From Diphasiastrum complanatum (taxonomy: Eukaryota; Streptophyta; Lycopodiopsida; Lycopodiales; Lycopodiaceae), in NCBI GenBank assembly GCA_029204225.1, contig CM055105.1, positions 18,941,226-19,005,225 on the forward strand: a stretch of DNA of 64,000 bases. The letters run 5' to 3'. The position numbers and the translations under genes are program-made. Of this stretch, positions 37,391-50,500 are shown piece after piece. Each line of letters opens with the position of its first letter. The first letter of the stretch is position 1. The notes below the pieces were generated by a model. The model had not been told where the DNA came from, made no database searches, and saw nothing but the letters and a program-made list of their open reading frames with translations.

Positions 37391-40300
37391 AGTTAGATTT
37401 CATTCCTTAAATCATTTTGTAATGTGAAATTGCTCTCTGTAGTTTAACTCGCATTGTCGACATAGTGTTGAAGGTGTCAAAGATCGTTTGCAAAAATACA
37501 CATATTGTTGACACAGGGTCGAAACATTTGTTGAGGGTTTCCAAACAATGACTTTAGCAGATTTGATAGTGGAATTCGATCCACTAAATATTTTGGGTCC
37601 TACTACAATGTGGAGACGCTGCTGATAGCTGCAAAGGTGAATAGTAGGTGAGACTTATGTTTTGGTGAGTACTGTTTCGATCCCAACAAAGCCTTCAAAA
37701 TGTTGGCCATCGTGGATCAAATTCCTCTATACCGGACCTACCATCGCTTGTCTACCACATCATTTGTCAATATTGCAAGGTCGAAAAGATGGTACACGGC
37801 CGGTTTTCTTGGGAATATGCACCTGACGTTCGGCCCAATATGCTTGCAACCCATAACGCGCAACACATTGTGGACCCGTTTTGTCAGCGTTGTCGCAAAA
37901 ACCCACCGAAAAGTCCACAATGCCGGAGATGCGAATGGCAAACAGATAGAGCAGGCTCCTTGAAGCATGTCTCACCACCTAGTATCTTACTTCAGAAAAA
38001 AGAAAAAAAGGCGAAAAGAAAAGAAAAGAAAAGAAGTCCAGAAGAGTATCAACGGACTCATCTTATTTTTCTTATTTTTCACATTGATTCATTTTCTCGT
38101 TTTCAATTTCATACATTCTTTTCTCTATTTATTTAAGTTTTCTGTTCTCTATCTATACATACACCTTCTCTGTTCTCCCCCCTCTACAACTTAATTTTGT
38201 TGCCAAAAATTTTTCTCGCATTTTTTTTTTCTCGCCGAGTATCTTCCCCCTCTTGTCTATACCCCTTTTTCACCCTCTTTTGCAACGTTCTCGCATCACC
38301 ACGCACGCCAACGCCAACGACATATGCAAGTGCCAAGGGACTATCACCAAAATTACAGTGGGGGCATATTAAAAGATTTTGGTGAAGATTCTTCTAACGG
38401 ATTCCAGATGCCGAAAGTGCATAACGAATATCAAGTGAAGGAATCGAGCCGCCAAACTACACTATGGAGCGTCGACAATAAACCAAGGAGGAGTTCCAGA
38501 ATCTAGATTTATCGAGAATGCCAATATCAGAAGGTCGACAATCGGCCAACGAGTGAAACCAAACCCCAGCGCCTCCCCCACATATCTTAAGGCGACAAGA
38601 ATAAAAGCATGGCCGAGTCGGCAAGAAGACTTAGATCTAGTTGTAAATACAACGTCAGACACTTAGAAGGTGCACTGTACTCATAAGCCGATGACATGAG
38701 AAATAAAATTAGATCTCAACTCTAATGGGCCAATAATAAGAAAGGACCCAAGTAGTTTAACATGCATTTTGGTTCATAACTTTTTATGATAGTCAAGTTG
38801 TTATGGCACATGGTTTCTGGGTGAACCAAAAACCCTAACCCTAGCTTTGTCTATAAGTAGGGATGTGACACCATTTTGCAATCACTTTTCATCTGTAAGA
38901 ATAGAGATTGAGAGAGAGAAAAAAAAAAGCCTCCTCCTCCACATTTCCTTACTTTGTGAAGCCCTCTTATTTTGCCATTGTGTGTTTGATTGTGGATGTA
39001 TGATTGTTGTTTCCTAATCATGCTATCACACTAAAGAAGACCATTAGCTCACGCTTTCATCCATTAAATCACAAAATCACACAATAGTAAATTAGTGCTA
39101 GAAACACATTTGAAGTGATCAATAGGATCTATTAGGTAGATTTATTTCTATTGCTCTCCTCCCTTGAGAAGATAAGCCTCAAGAGGAGAAGATCTAGGGC
39201 TCAAGAAGCCTAGATTCACCAAGAAAGCCAAGATCCAAGAAGAGGATATTCACATTCCAAAACCCAAAAAGGGCCTAGAAGAATGTCGAGCAATCCATTC
39301 CTCATCTAAGCCACTCCATTTTCAAATCCAAAGCCAAGATTGACAACCTTGGTAGGTTTAGATTCCATGTAGATTTGTAGTTTAACCCCCTCCCCATTGG
39401 ATTGAAGGCCGCTACTACATCGATACTCACCCGGTTGGAGATCCAAACCCCGACTTTGCCCTCTTGATTGCGACGATTAGGGAAGCACAGAAAGGGTCCA
39501 ACAATACCACCTCTTGGTAGATGGGGCCACTTGACTTTTAATCCTCTAGCTAATTAGCTTGCTTGTAGAAGGGGGAGAAGCTGCAAAATCCATGGGGAGC
39601 GACCAGTGAAAGAGATAACAAAGGCTGCAGGTCGGGCCCCACAACAACAATAGAGGAATCGAGAGGCAAGCAGGTTTGGTGGAAAAAACGGTAGAGAGCT
39701 CAAAGGAAGAGGAGGTGTAAGGGAAGGTAGCATGACGTGTGAAGCACCAACACCCTCAAGGAATCTCAAAAGGTCAACAAGGCCCACAAAGAGAGGAAGA
39801 GAATGCACAAAAGAAGGCACAACATGAAAAGCAGATGTATGAAATCGAGAGAGGGGGTAGTATGTGTGAGAGGGTGTGTCAAAGCATGCGAGGGGAGAGC
39901 CAAGAGCCCATCCCCACACTTCTCAATGGAAGGTTCGAGAGAGGAAACAAGAGGAGCAATATCCTCCCAGAGCAAAGCGTGAGTGTCTTGAGCTACATCT
40001 ACATCGCCATCATTGGGAGACAACTGTACCAAGGCTTCACCACACTCCATTGCAAGCGCCATCATCAACACTCCAATAATAAATCTTGAAAAAAGAAATG
40101 CCTACGAAAGGTCAATCTTTGGCAAGTAGTAACGACCTATTGATTATTAATCTTGGTAGTAATTGGAAATTATGGTATTTAAAAATTTAGGGTATTAGTA
40201 CATGGATTGAGATTGAAAATCAAAGTCTGTCTTAACATTGAGATGGACGATATAATTTATTAAATAACTTCAATCGTTGATCTTGCTAAATTTGTGACAA

Positions 40301-41533
40301 TAAAAGAGGTATTCTATTGGCAAGATCGTAGGTCACATATTCAATTTCGAAAATCCAAACCATTTTACAATTAGCTTTGTAGTTTCACGGTCGGGTCGAG
40401 GTTGCCTGTCATGCTTTTTTTCAATGACGGTTTGATAACCCATTTGACTTCCAAATTCAAAATGACGTTTGGTAGTTTAGAGATGGGTACCAATTTCGAA
40501 AATGAGCCACCAATTTCAGAGGGCTGAAAGTTGATATCATGAATGTGCAAGTTTGTTCAAGTGATGTGTATCATGAAATTTTTGACTAATTTTTGCAACA
40601 ATCACGACACATGGCAAGCATCCAAGTGAGCGAGTTTTAAATATATGGTGCGACTAAGCGCAAAATCATCTCCAAGTGTATTAATGGCACTTGATGCTTA
40701 AAGCTTGACACCCGTTCAGATCTTGCCACGCTGCCATAATCAACGGCTGAAAAATTGACATATATGCTACGTGGTATTGAATGGGTGGCCTTTCGACGTG
40801 CGTGCACATGGCGAGGGAGAGAATCCGGGCTCCTGATTTTGAAGCCTCCACCGTTGGATTGTTTTAGAAACATTCAGATTTTGCCACGAGTATCAAATGG
40901 ACGATATAAATGGCGACTATGCCACTTGGCAAAAATCCAAGTGGTCAGACGTAAAATGTATCGTGTCAATAAGTGGCCCGTCCGACCCCCTTTGCTGCTA
41001 TAGATACCTTTCAGATTGAAGGGACCTTTTGACTTTCAAATTTCAAGTGACCTACCTGCATGGTTTCAAGGCTTCCTTTCAAAAAGAAAAATTCGGAAGA
41101 TTTCAAGCCTTTCTACTCATATGCTTCAGAAGGAAAATTGATCGTGCATGAAAATTTGCATTATATGATTCAACCTTCAAGAAGAAGGGTGATTTTCAGG
41201 TTTGACTTGTGTTGACAGTTTCCAAACGTTTGCATTTCTGTGAAAGGCAAATGGGCCTTTTGACGTGCATTGCACCTTGCAAAATGCCATGCCAAAGCCA
41301 AGCCTATGGAGCTGCAAAAATTTGAAAAAAAAACAGCAAAATTTTGAAACTAATCAGAATTGTGAGCTGAGAGAAGGAGCTAGTTTTGTTAATTATCTGC
41401 TGGAAATCGGAACCCAAATGGGATATGGATCAAAGATTCCATTTTTTTTCTGATTTCAAACAAAAATTGATGTGCAAAACAACAGAATGCACATGAAGAT
41501 GAAGGTGAAGATGTTTAATGGGAGGTAGAATCA
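37391..41533. other. Intergenic DNA upstream of the cyclophilin gene
   Basis: No gene was recognised. The left part (37.4-39 kb) may include LTR sequence of the preceding copia: it has T/C-rich tracts at 38.04-38.29 kb, a TATA-like CTATAAGTAGG near 38850 and a short A-rich run after GAGAGAGA at about 38910-38930. The 39.5-40.1 kb stretch is purine-rich with long open frames on both strands, but none resembles a protein. The promoter of the cyclophilin gene should lie in the last few hundred bases. Confidence 0.35.
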
Positions 41534-44500
41534 ATGAGGACGATGACAACTCCCAAGGTGAGGAAGCCCAAGGGATATATAGCCTGTGGAGCGGCTGCAT
41601 TCCTGGCTTTGATTGGCATTTTGAAGCTGCTCAGCTCTGATCACTACATGAAAGCTCAGAGCCTGCAGGGGGAGCCAGCAAAGGCCTTGTTGCATCAGCA
41701 ATTTGAAAGGGGACTCCCTCAACTCCATCCCTGTGCCCGCCGCACCTGCGTCTTCTTCAACATCACCATTGATTCACAACCAGCTGGGCGAATTGTCCTC
41801 CTCCTGTACGAGAAGCAGGTTGGTCAGTCATTGACTTGTGCATGACATTGACTACATGGATTTATGTGTACGACTGACTGCACACAAAATCTGGGTTGGG
41901 GTAATGGGGCAATGTGTGAGCACTGACCTGCGTCATAATGAAATCAAGTAGCAAGCTTATAGCGAATGTCGCTATTACCCAAGGGTGCTAACTTCTAAGG
42001 ATAGAATGATCCAATGTAGTATTTTGTCGGACATGAGGCATATTGCTAGGTCTGTAGGTTACACTCCAAATCGTGCTCTTTGATTCGTTTTTTGGGCATT
42101 TGTCAGCTTGCTGTGCAGAGTTGAATGTTCTAAAGATTGATAATGCTACCCCATTGACTTGGATTCTTCAATGTTGTTGTCTGCAAGTCAGTCTTTCAGT
42201 CTTACAACCCAATGAACCTACACCTTTTACTGCTGAGTATTCAGTAAGGAAGTTTTTGTATCTCGCTAAGGCCCACCCCACTTGCTGTCATCTCTGTGAA
42301 GTTAGTGCTTTGATAACATATTTTGTTAGCACTAAGTGGTGCATTGCTGCCCCGTCTGCAGTTAATGCTAACCTACAAACCCCAAGCCCCACTTGCTGTT
42401 ATTTTTCTCAGTTAGTGCTCACTGCTAACCTAACAAAACCCAAGCCCCATCTATAGTTATATAACTGGTACAGCTAGAAGCTTCAGCTAGTACTAACTGA
42501 ATCAGTGTATTTGGGTCCCCGACCAAGATGAAGGGCATGGTTAACTAATGCGATCCAATTAAACTAGACCTAAACCCTAAACTGAACCAGTTACATAACT
42601 GTAGGTGGGGCAGCACCTACAGTTCCGTTCTCTCTAAATAAGCAAAGATAATGGCAAGTGGGGCGGCACAGACATCGATGCGATCCTTTCAGGATTTTGA
42701 CAAACACCTTGCAACCTAATTTTTTGATGGAAAAGATGCAGCATGTCAAATATCGTAGGAGTGACATAACTGTAAGAGCATTTTATTGGAACCTAGCATT
42801 CAAATAGAGGGTAGCTTTGTTTTGAACCCAGACTTTTGGCAATTCACTGCAAAAAGTTCACTCTTTGTGGAGATCTTGTTTATGCCACATGAACGTCTTC
42901 ATTTGTAGCATTTTGTTGCTTTTGAGCAATCAACCTATTCATTTTGCAATAGAGTCTTCATTTCCATAATCATTTTCATTTTGTAGCATGAGTCTTCAAC
43001 ATTTTCCGTTTGGCAACATCAACTTTTAGATCTCAACTTCTTCTGTTGGATTATTCTCCTTCTTATCAATCAAATAATCGATTTTAATCTTCATCCGTTG
43101 TTTATCCAGTTTTGCGAATTTTCCTGTGTTATTTTACAATCTGCAATTTTACAAGTGTTTTTACACAATCTGTAGAATTACACGGAGTTTTACCACAGTG
43201 TCACATTTCATTTTTCTCACTTCGGCTTTCTCGCCTGTCAGGAAATACACGGAGTTTTACCTTAGTGTCGCCTCGGTTTTTCATTTTTTGCGAAGCTGTT
43301 GCCTGTCAAGAATCTCGTGTTAAAATGCAGTGTCGCTTTTCGCATTTTTCGCCTGTCAGGATTTGCGAGCAAATATGTAGTCGCATTTTTCACTTGACAA
43401 AATGTCGCACTTTTCGCTTTCTCCAACGAGCCTCGAATGTTAAGGAAATGACTCTGGCAAGGTGTAGGGCAACCCTAAATCAGTTTTTAAGGTACTGTCA
43501 CGTTTTTCGCAAAATCCCGATACTGTCACCCTTTGCGACAGTGTCGCCTGTGGCTGTTTCATTTTTGCAGAAGTGACAGTTTGGTTCATTTATGCAGACA
43601 GAACGTTTACGGCCAATTTCACCGCTTATAAGCAATCAATGACAAGGAACCGGATGGATGCCAGCGGATGCCAGCCAACTGGCAATCGCAATTGACGACC
43701 TAATTTCTTAGTATAAATAGCTGATCATATTCATACAGTTTTAATGCAAGCAGTTTAATATCAGCAAGTATTGCAAGTTAACTCTCTATCAAGCTTTCAA
43801 GCTTGAACTCTCTTGAGCATTCTAGCTCAGTCTTTTAGAGTTATATTTTAGAGTTGCTATTGCGCTATTGCTTATCAGCATAGCTGCTTATTATCAGACT
43901 TATCCTCAGTTACTTAGAGAGCTTAGAGTGCGCGGTTTCTATCCGCTAATGTTTTGCGCTCATTAGCATCTGATTTTGTTTTTCTGAATCAATACTATCT
44001 TTTATTGCGTTTAGTATATGTTAGAATGCATGCATCTCTGTATTTCCTTTGTAATTGATAAAATTGTCTAAGAATTCAATACTTCATGTTTGGCTACGTA
44101 ATCACTTCGTATCTAGTGATTTCAAAAGTTAGTTGCTAAAGATTGAACGTGATTCCCATCACTGCTGCTTTGTTCAATTTTTGATAGGTGTAGTCATGCA
44201 CTGGAAGTAGGAAGTTTCCGCTATGATTATCTAACCTATTTCTGACATGGTATTAGAGCAATTTCACTACTTCTTTATCTAATTCATTCATGATATCAGA
44301 GCAAAAGCTCTAATACTTATATCTTTCGCGATATCAAATTGATATCAAACTCTTCAGTTCTTTCCAACCTTTCAGTATCAGAGAATTGGTTTTCTATTGT
44401 TGGGATTACTACATTTTAGCGTCATCGATACAATCGACAGACTAGGTTCCAGATGGATTCTCGAAGTAAAGCTGGTCTTATCGCAGACAAGCTGAATGGA

Positions 44501-47500
44501 TCCAATTATCATTTGTGGAAATTTAAGATGAAGACCTTGTTAATCGCCAGCGAATTATGGGATGTTGTTACAGGTACAAAAGTAAAACCTAAAGACGACG
44601 ATCAAAGTGGAAATCGAAGGATGGTAAAGCTTTCGCGCTTATTATCCTCAATATATTAGATACACAGATTGGACACATAGCTGAAGCTAAAACGTCAAGA
44701 GACGTTTGGGACATCCTGAACTCACTATATGACGTGAGGGACGTAACTACCAAATCTACGAAGGAAATTCTTCACATTCAAGATGTCTGTTGGTGATTCA
44801 CTTCAAAATCACATTAACCAGTTTAAGAATCTCTTGCAACAGATGGCCGCTGTAGGATCAGTCATAGACGATCAAGACGCAATTATGACACTGCTTTCAA
44901 GCTTGCCCTCTACATATGAGAACTGGGTGATGATCATATCGACACACTCAGACTTAACTCTTACTAGAGTTATCACTATGTTTTTGCAAGAAGATAATAG
45001 AAGAAGTCAAGACACATCGTCTACTTCCTCCTTTCAGGCTCTAAGCGACAGAAGCAGAAAAGTTCCAAGAAGGCTGCAATGAATCAGAAGCCGACTCAAA
45101 GTCAAGAACAATCATCGAATTCATAGTCGAAGAAGAAGATGTTTTGCAGGTATTGCAAGCGCAATAACCATGAGATAAAGGATTGCCGAATTTTCCAAGC
45201 GAAGAACGCGGCCAAGCAACCTGATCAACAAGCAAACACAGTCTCATTGATACTGTCGCCCTTTGCGACAATGTCGCCTGTGGCTGTTTTAGTTCATTTT
45301 TGCAGAAGTGACAGTTTGGTTCATTATGCAGACAGAACGTTTACGACCAATTTCACCGCTTATCAGCAATCAATGACAAGGAACTGGATGGATGCCAGCG
45401 GATACCAGCCAACTGGCAATTGCAATTGATGACCTAATTTCTTAGTATAAATAGCTGATCATATGCATACAGTTTTAATGCAAGTAGTTTAATATCAGCA
45501 AGTATTGCAAGTTAGCTCTCTATCAAGCTTTCAAGCTTGAACTCTCTTGAGCATTCTAGCTCAGTCTTTTAGGGTTATATTTTAGAGTTGCTATTGCGCT
45601 ATTGCTTATCAGCATAACTGCTTATTATCAGACTTATCCTCAGTTACTCAGAGACAACTTAGAGTGCACGGTTTCTATCCGCTAATGTTTTGCGCTCATT
45701 AGCATCTGATTTTGTTTTTCTGAATCAATACTATCTTTTATTGCGTTCAGTATATGTCAGAATGCATGCATCTCTATATTTCCTTTGTAATTGATAAAAT
45801 TGTCTGAGAATTGAATACTCCATGTTTGGCTACGTAATCACTTAGTATCTAGCGATATCAAAGTTAGTTGCTAAAGATTGAACGTGATTCCTATCACTAC
45901 TGCTTTGTTCAATTTTTTATAGGCGTAGTCATGCACTGGAAGTGGCTATTTAAGAGAGGGTAGCTTAGACAAGCATATCTAGCTTAGCTCCAGAATTCGC
46001 CAGTCCATCATTATCATATAGTCCTCTTTGATCAATCAAATTTTGTCTGTTTGGGTTCTCTGGGGTGTGTGTGAGTCTCTCTCTTTTCTCTCTAACGCCT
46101 CACTATATCGCTATTTTACCCTTAGAAACCCTTAAAAACCCCAGAGAGAGGAGGAGAAGAAGAAGAAGAAAAAAAGCTTTATTAATGTCTTTTCCATGCC
46201 GAAAGGCATATAAGACTAGTAGATGTACATGTCAAGTATGTGATAACCATGGGAGTGTCTGAAACGTGTCAGACTCCCAGTTTAAAACTTCACTTAAATC
46301 TTAGCTTATCCCTTGCACAACAATATGAAATCTCAATCCCTATCGATTTTCCTGCATGTACAAACATCAGAGAGCATGAAACATGGTGGAGCTAGCTGCC
46401 TTGTCTCCTCCCAACCTTTGCTTCATAGATTATGATGAGGAATACCTCTCTCTAGACTCACTTATGCACAATCCTCAAGCACCCCTTAACCCTGACCCTT
46501 CCTAAATCTCGACACATGGCCAATTCCGTGCACAGTTGACACTTGCCACTTGGCAGTACCCTGTCACATAGGCACGTGAGTAGGCTGACATGTGTCACTC
46601 ATACACTGGACCAATTGTCTAAGTGAGCATGCGACACGTGTCATGTTTGATTGGTTAACCCAAGCATGTGTCACTCATTCATTGGACCAAGTGTCCCAGT
46701 GAGCATATGACATGTGTCATGTTGACTAGTGAACTCCTACTTTTTAGGAGGTCGGCCCAGCCACTGCTAATTAATGACCCAGTACCCTGCACCAAAGCAA
46801 CATGTGACTCAGAGGCTCAAAAACTTAATTAACAACTTTATTCACATTTCTTTTAAGCAACCGGGACAGGGAGCGTAACATCCCTTCCCCCTTCAGGTAA
46901 CATTGTCCACGATGGCAAAGCTAGGGTATTGTGCACGCAGACTGTGCGCAGTCTCCCAGGTAGCGTCAGAAAGAGGTTTGCCATGCCAAGCGATCAAGTA
47001 CTCACAGATCAGATGGTTTCGTAAACGCCTCTCCCGCCTATCCAATACCCTCGCCGGCCCATGGGTTACTTCTCCCTGCTCCTGGAATGGAAACAAACCA
47101 TCAGACAACAAGTTATCACCATTATGTAAAGCCCGTCTCAATTTAGAAACATGAAATACAAGATGCACTTTACAAGTTTCAGGCAAACCTAACTTATAAG
47201 AAACATCATTGATTCTTTTAAATAACTTTCTAGGGTCCGCAATATTGAGGGGATAACTTGTAACATTTGCCCGTAAGGGTCTTAGAGTCCTTGGGTGCTT
47301 GGAGAACACCATGCCTCCTACTGCAAACTCTCTAGGCGTGTGATGTTGATCAGCGTAAGACTTAGCGTGTGATGTTGATCAGCGTAAGACTTAGCTCGAT
47401 CCATTGCTTGCCTTACATTAACCTTCGCTAACTCAAGCATTTCATCCATTTGAGTTAGAAAATTAGCTGCACTAGGCACTTTCGGAGGAATTCCTATCGT

Positions 47501-50500
47501 AACAGGGCTAGTTGGCCTAAAATCATAGTTAAGCTCAAAAGGGCTCATTTTAGTACTTTCATTTTTCTTATCATTGTACGCAAACTCCAATAGTGGCAAG
47601 TACTTCTCCCACCGAGTTTGCTTATCCCCAACAAGTGCCCTAAGCATGTCCTCTAAGGTCTGGTTGACTCTCTCAGTTTGGCCGTCTGTTTCGGGATGCT
47701 CCATACTGCTCATTTTCAATTCGACCTCAAGTTTGGTCATAACTGCAGTCCGAAAGTCTCCAATGAATCGAGTATCTTTGTTAGACACTATGGATGACGA
47801 TAATCCATGAAGTTTGAACACATACTCGATGAACAAACTAGCTACTCCAAATGCATCACTCTTTTTACGCGTTGGAATAAAATAGGCCATCTTAGTGAGT
47901 CTGTCAACTACAACGAAGATGGAATCATGCTGTAACTGCGTATGAGGCAAGTTGGTGATAAAATTTATGGAGATATTCTCCCATCTTCCACCTGGCATAG
48001 GTAGTGGGTGTAAAACTTCAGATCCTTCTAGCTTTATTGACCTGGCACTTCAAACAGCGCGTCACATAATGGTAAACATCTTTTTTCAACTTAGGCCACT
48101 AGAAGCTATGTAAGATCAACTCAGAGGTCCGATCCACACTAGGATGACATGCGCCCTAGGGCTATCATGACATAAATGGACAGAACAAAGATTTTTGTAC
48201 TTGTGGGAGAGCGCTCTAGCAACAAACTTCATAAAGATGGAGCACAACCCTTCGGCACCCAATTTGCAGGTCTGATAGCTTGTCGGGAATGCCAATAGGA
48301 ATACAAAACAGGCTGGATTGACTCCATGCATGATCCTCTTGTGGATTTGTAGCAAGAAATCCCCCAAAAAGCATGAAAAAAAGGTAATTTTCAGCCCTTT
48401 CTGGGCCTCCTACACCCTCTAAGCTCTGAACTCTTTGCTCTAACTCTTGGACAGCTTCAAAAGACATTGATAAACTCTCATGCAAGGTGTACAACGTGAT
48501 TTACAGCAATATGTAATCAAATCAATGAAAAAACTTGCAAAAATCATGAATTTTAGCAATATTTCCGGTTTTTTCCATTACATAAAGCTGATTTCTACCT
48601 CGTGCATCCACATACCGCTCACATGCAACTCAAATTACTTATCTACAACCATCTAATGATCTGATTTTGCTAGATTATGGTTCTTACTACCCTTTTCTAG
48701 CCAAAAACCTTAAAAAACAAGCAATTCTTGACCAAAATCATAGCTTAGAACCGTAAATCATGTAAACTACTGGCATGCATCATAAATTCAGCAATTAATG
48801 AATCCCTAAATGAAAGTACGCTTGCTGGAAATTCAGATCTACCATTAGTTTTGAGCCACACAAGCAAAACCATGAAAAATTGTCACAAATTGGCTATTAT
48901 CGACATCCTTCCATAAAACCCTAGAGAATGTCAACAAAGATGGATTTCTCTAGGACATCACCCACTTGGAAGCTTTTTCTCCATTGGAAGAGAAATTCGA
49001 TCGATCCACTACCAAAGATCCGATGAAAAGCTTCACAACTCCAAGTTCTCTGATCTTCGTAAGCCTTGCTCTGATACCACTGTAAGGGAAAGCTCCTCAA
49101 GATCCTGCTTACAAGAAAAACACAAAGAGAACACAGTGGAGCAAAACCACCCAACCAATGAGAAGCCACAGATCGATTTCCAGTAGCATCACCCCCGAGC
49201 CATGGGATAGGATGCAGGTGCAGAGAGAGGAAATAGTAATGAAAACAAGCAAATTGGAATGCTAGGAGGGTGAGTTCCTACAAGGATATATGGAACCTAG
49301 CAACACCTGTGGATATGCCCATGCCAGCCAGGAATATCCCAAAAGCGCTTTTCATTACTATTGATACTCTACACATGCATATAGCCATCCTAACCCATGC
49401 ACTAGCTCCACTAATGTGTTTGGGCCCTCACAAGGTTGTTAATTCCATTACTGGCCTAGTTCGGAATAACAAGGCGTAACTAATAATCTCGCGTACTGGA
49501 GTATAGTGTATCCAAGTTTAGGATTATGCCGAATCCTATATGCAGGACATGGACGTAACATAAAGCCTAAAACTTTAAGACCTGACAATGAAAGGAATGA
49601 GAATCGACTTTTGAGGAGGGATTTGCGAAGCATTGCTCGTGATCCCACATACACATGGCTTTGGGCGTTCGGGATGGTGAATGATTTGGAGGACACAGAG
49701 GATTTGGAACCCCAGGCGAAAGCTAACAAAGGTTGACATCACGGCCTATTGGCATGTAACATGGGATGCATACATAGATGCAACTATGCTGTTTGCACAT
49801 TGCTGGCTATAGCATGTACTTGATTTTGTAGCTACTAGAAATGTTCTAGTTAGAACTGAAGAGTTGTATTATAGCCTGCATGACAACCTATATGAAACTT
49901 GATTCTTGAAAGTGTGCTTTTTTCAATCTTGGCAACTTCGTATAGCATTAAAGCCTGAATTTGCAATCTGGATTCTCTTGTATATAATATGATGTACGAT
50001 ATTAAGCTCAACTCTAAGGTTTGTAATTTTTAGCAAGATGAAGTGGTTGAGATTGATCACTTATTTATAATGATATTGTGAGGTTTGCATTGTCCTTTAA
50101 TTAGTGGGCATTTTTATTGAAACAAGAAGGAAAAATATGATCCTAAATTAAAAAAGAAAAAAATTTCAAACATTTGGTCAATTTTCCAAATTGTTGTAAC
50201 GTGTTTCATATATTTCATGTTTAGAAGTTTCAAAACATTCAGTTAGTAGTTTGATAGCCATAAAGAATAAAGCTTGCAAAACATGCACTGACAGTTCAAA
50301 TTATGTAAACATCTGAACCCTACATCTGGGTTCACTAAGATTTTGCACTTGGATTTAAGAAATATATTGTGTTTGAAGAGAGACATGAAATTCAATATCA
50401 GAAAATGAAAATAATCAGTGAAAACTGAGAGGTCATATCTGAGCCATACTAATTGGTCAAAATTGGAGGATATTCCCATACAGGTTCTAGCAGCATAAGA

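Larger units (their letters stand above)
43519..45943 (+). mobile_element. Gag-only Ty1/copia deletion derivative in cyclophilin intron 1
   Basis: Two direct repeats (43519-44247 and 45249-45943) flank about 1 kb that encodes only gag. A primer-binding site TGGTATTAGAGC follows the left repeat at 44248-44259. After the gag zinc knuckle the sequence passes straight into the right repeat. Protease, integrase, RT, RNase H, the polypurine tract and the start of the right LTR are all missing. It is therefore an internally deleted copy, and non-autonomous. Confidence 0.85.

Noticed and set aside
39554-40089. Overlapping open frames of 100-120 codons on both strands
   Set aside because: They arise from purine/pyrimidine-biased sequence, with no domain, start context or splice structure that favours any of them.
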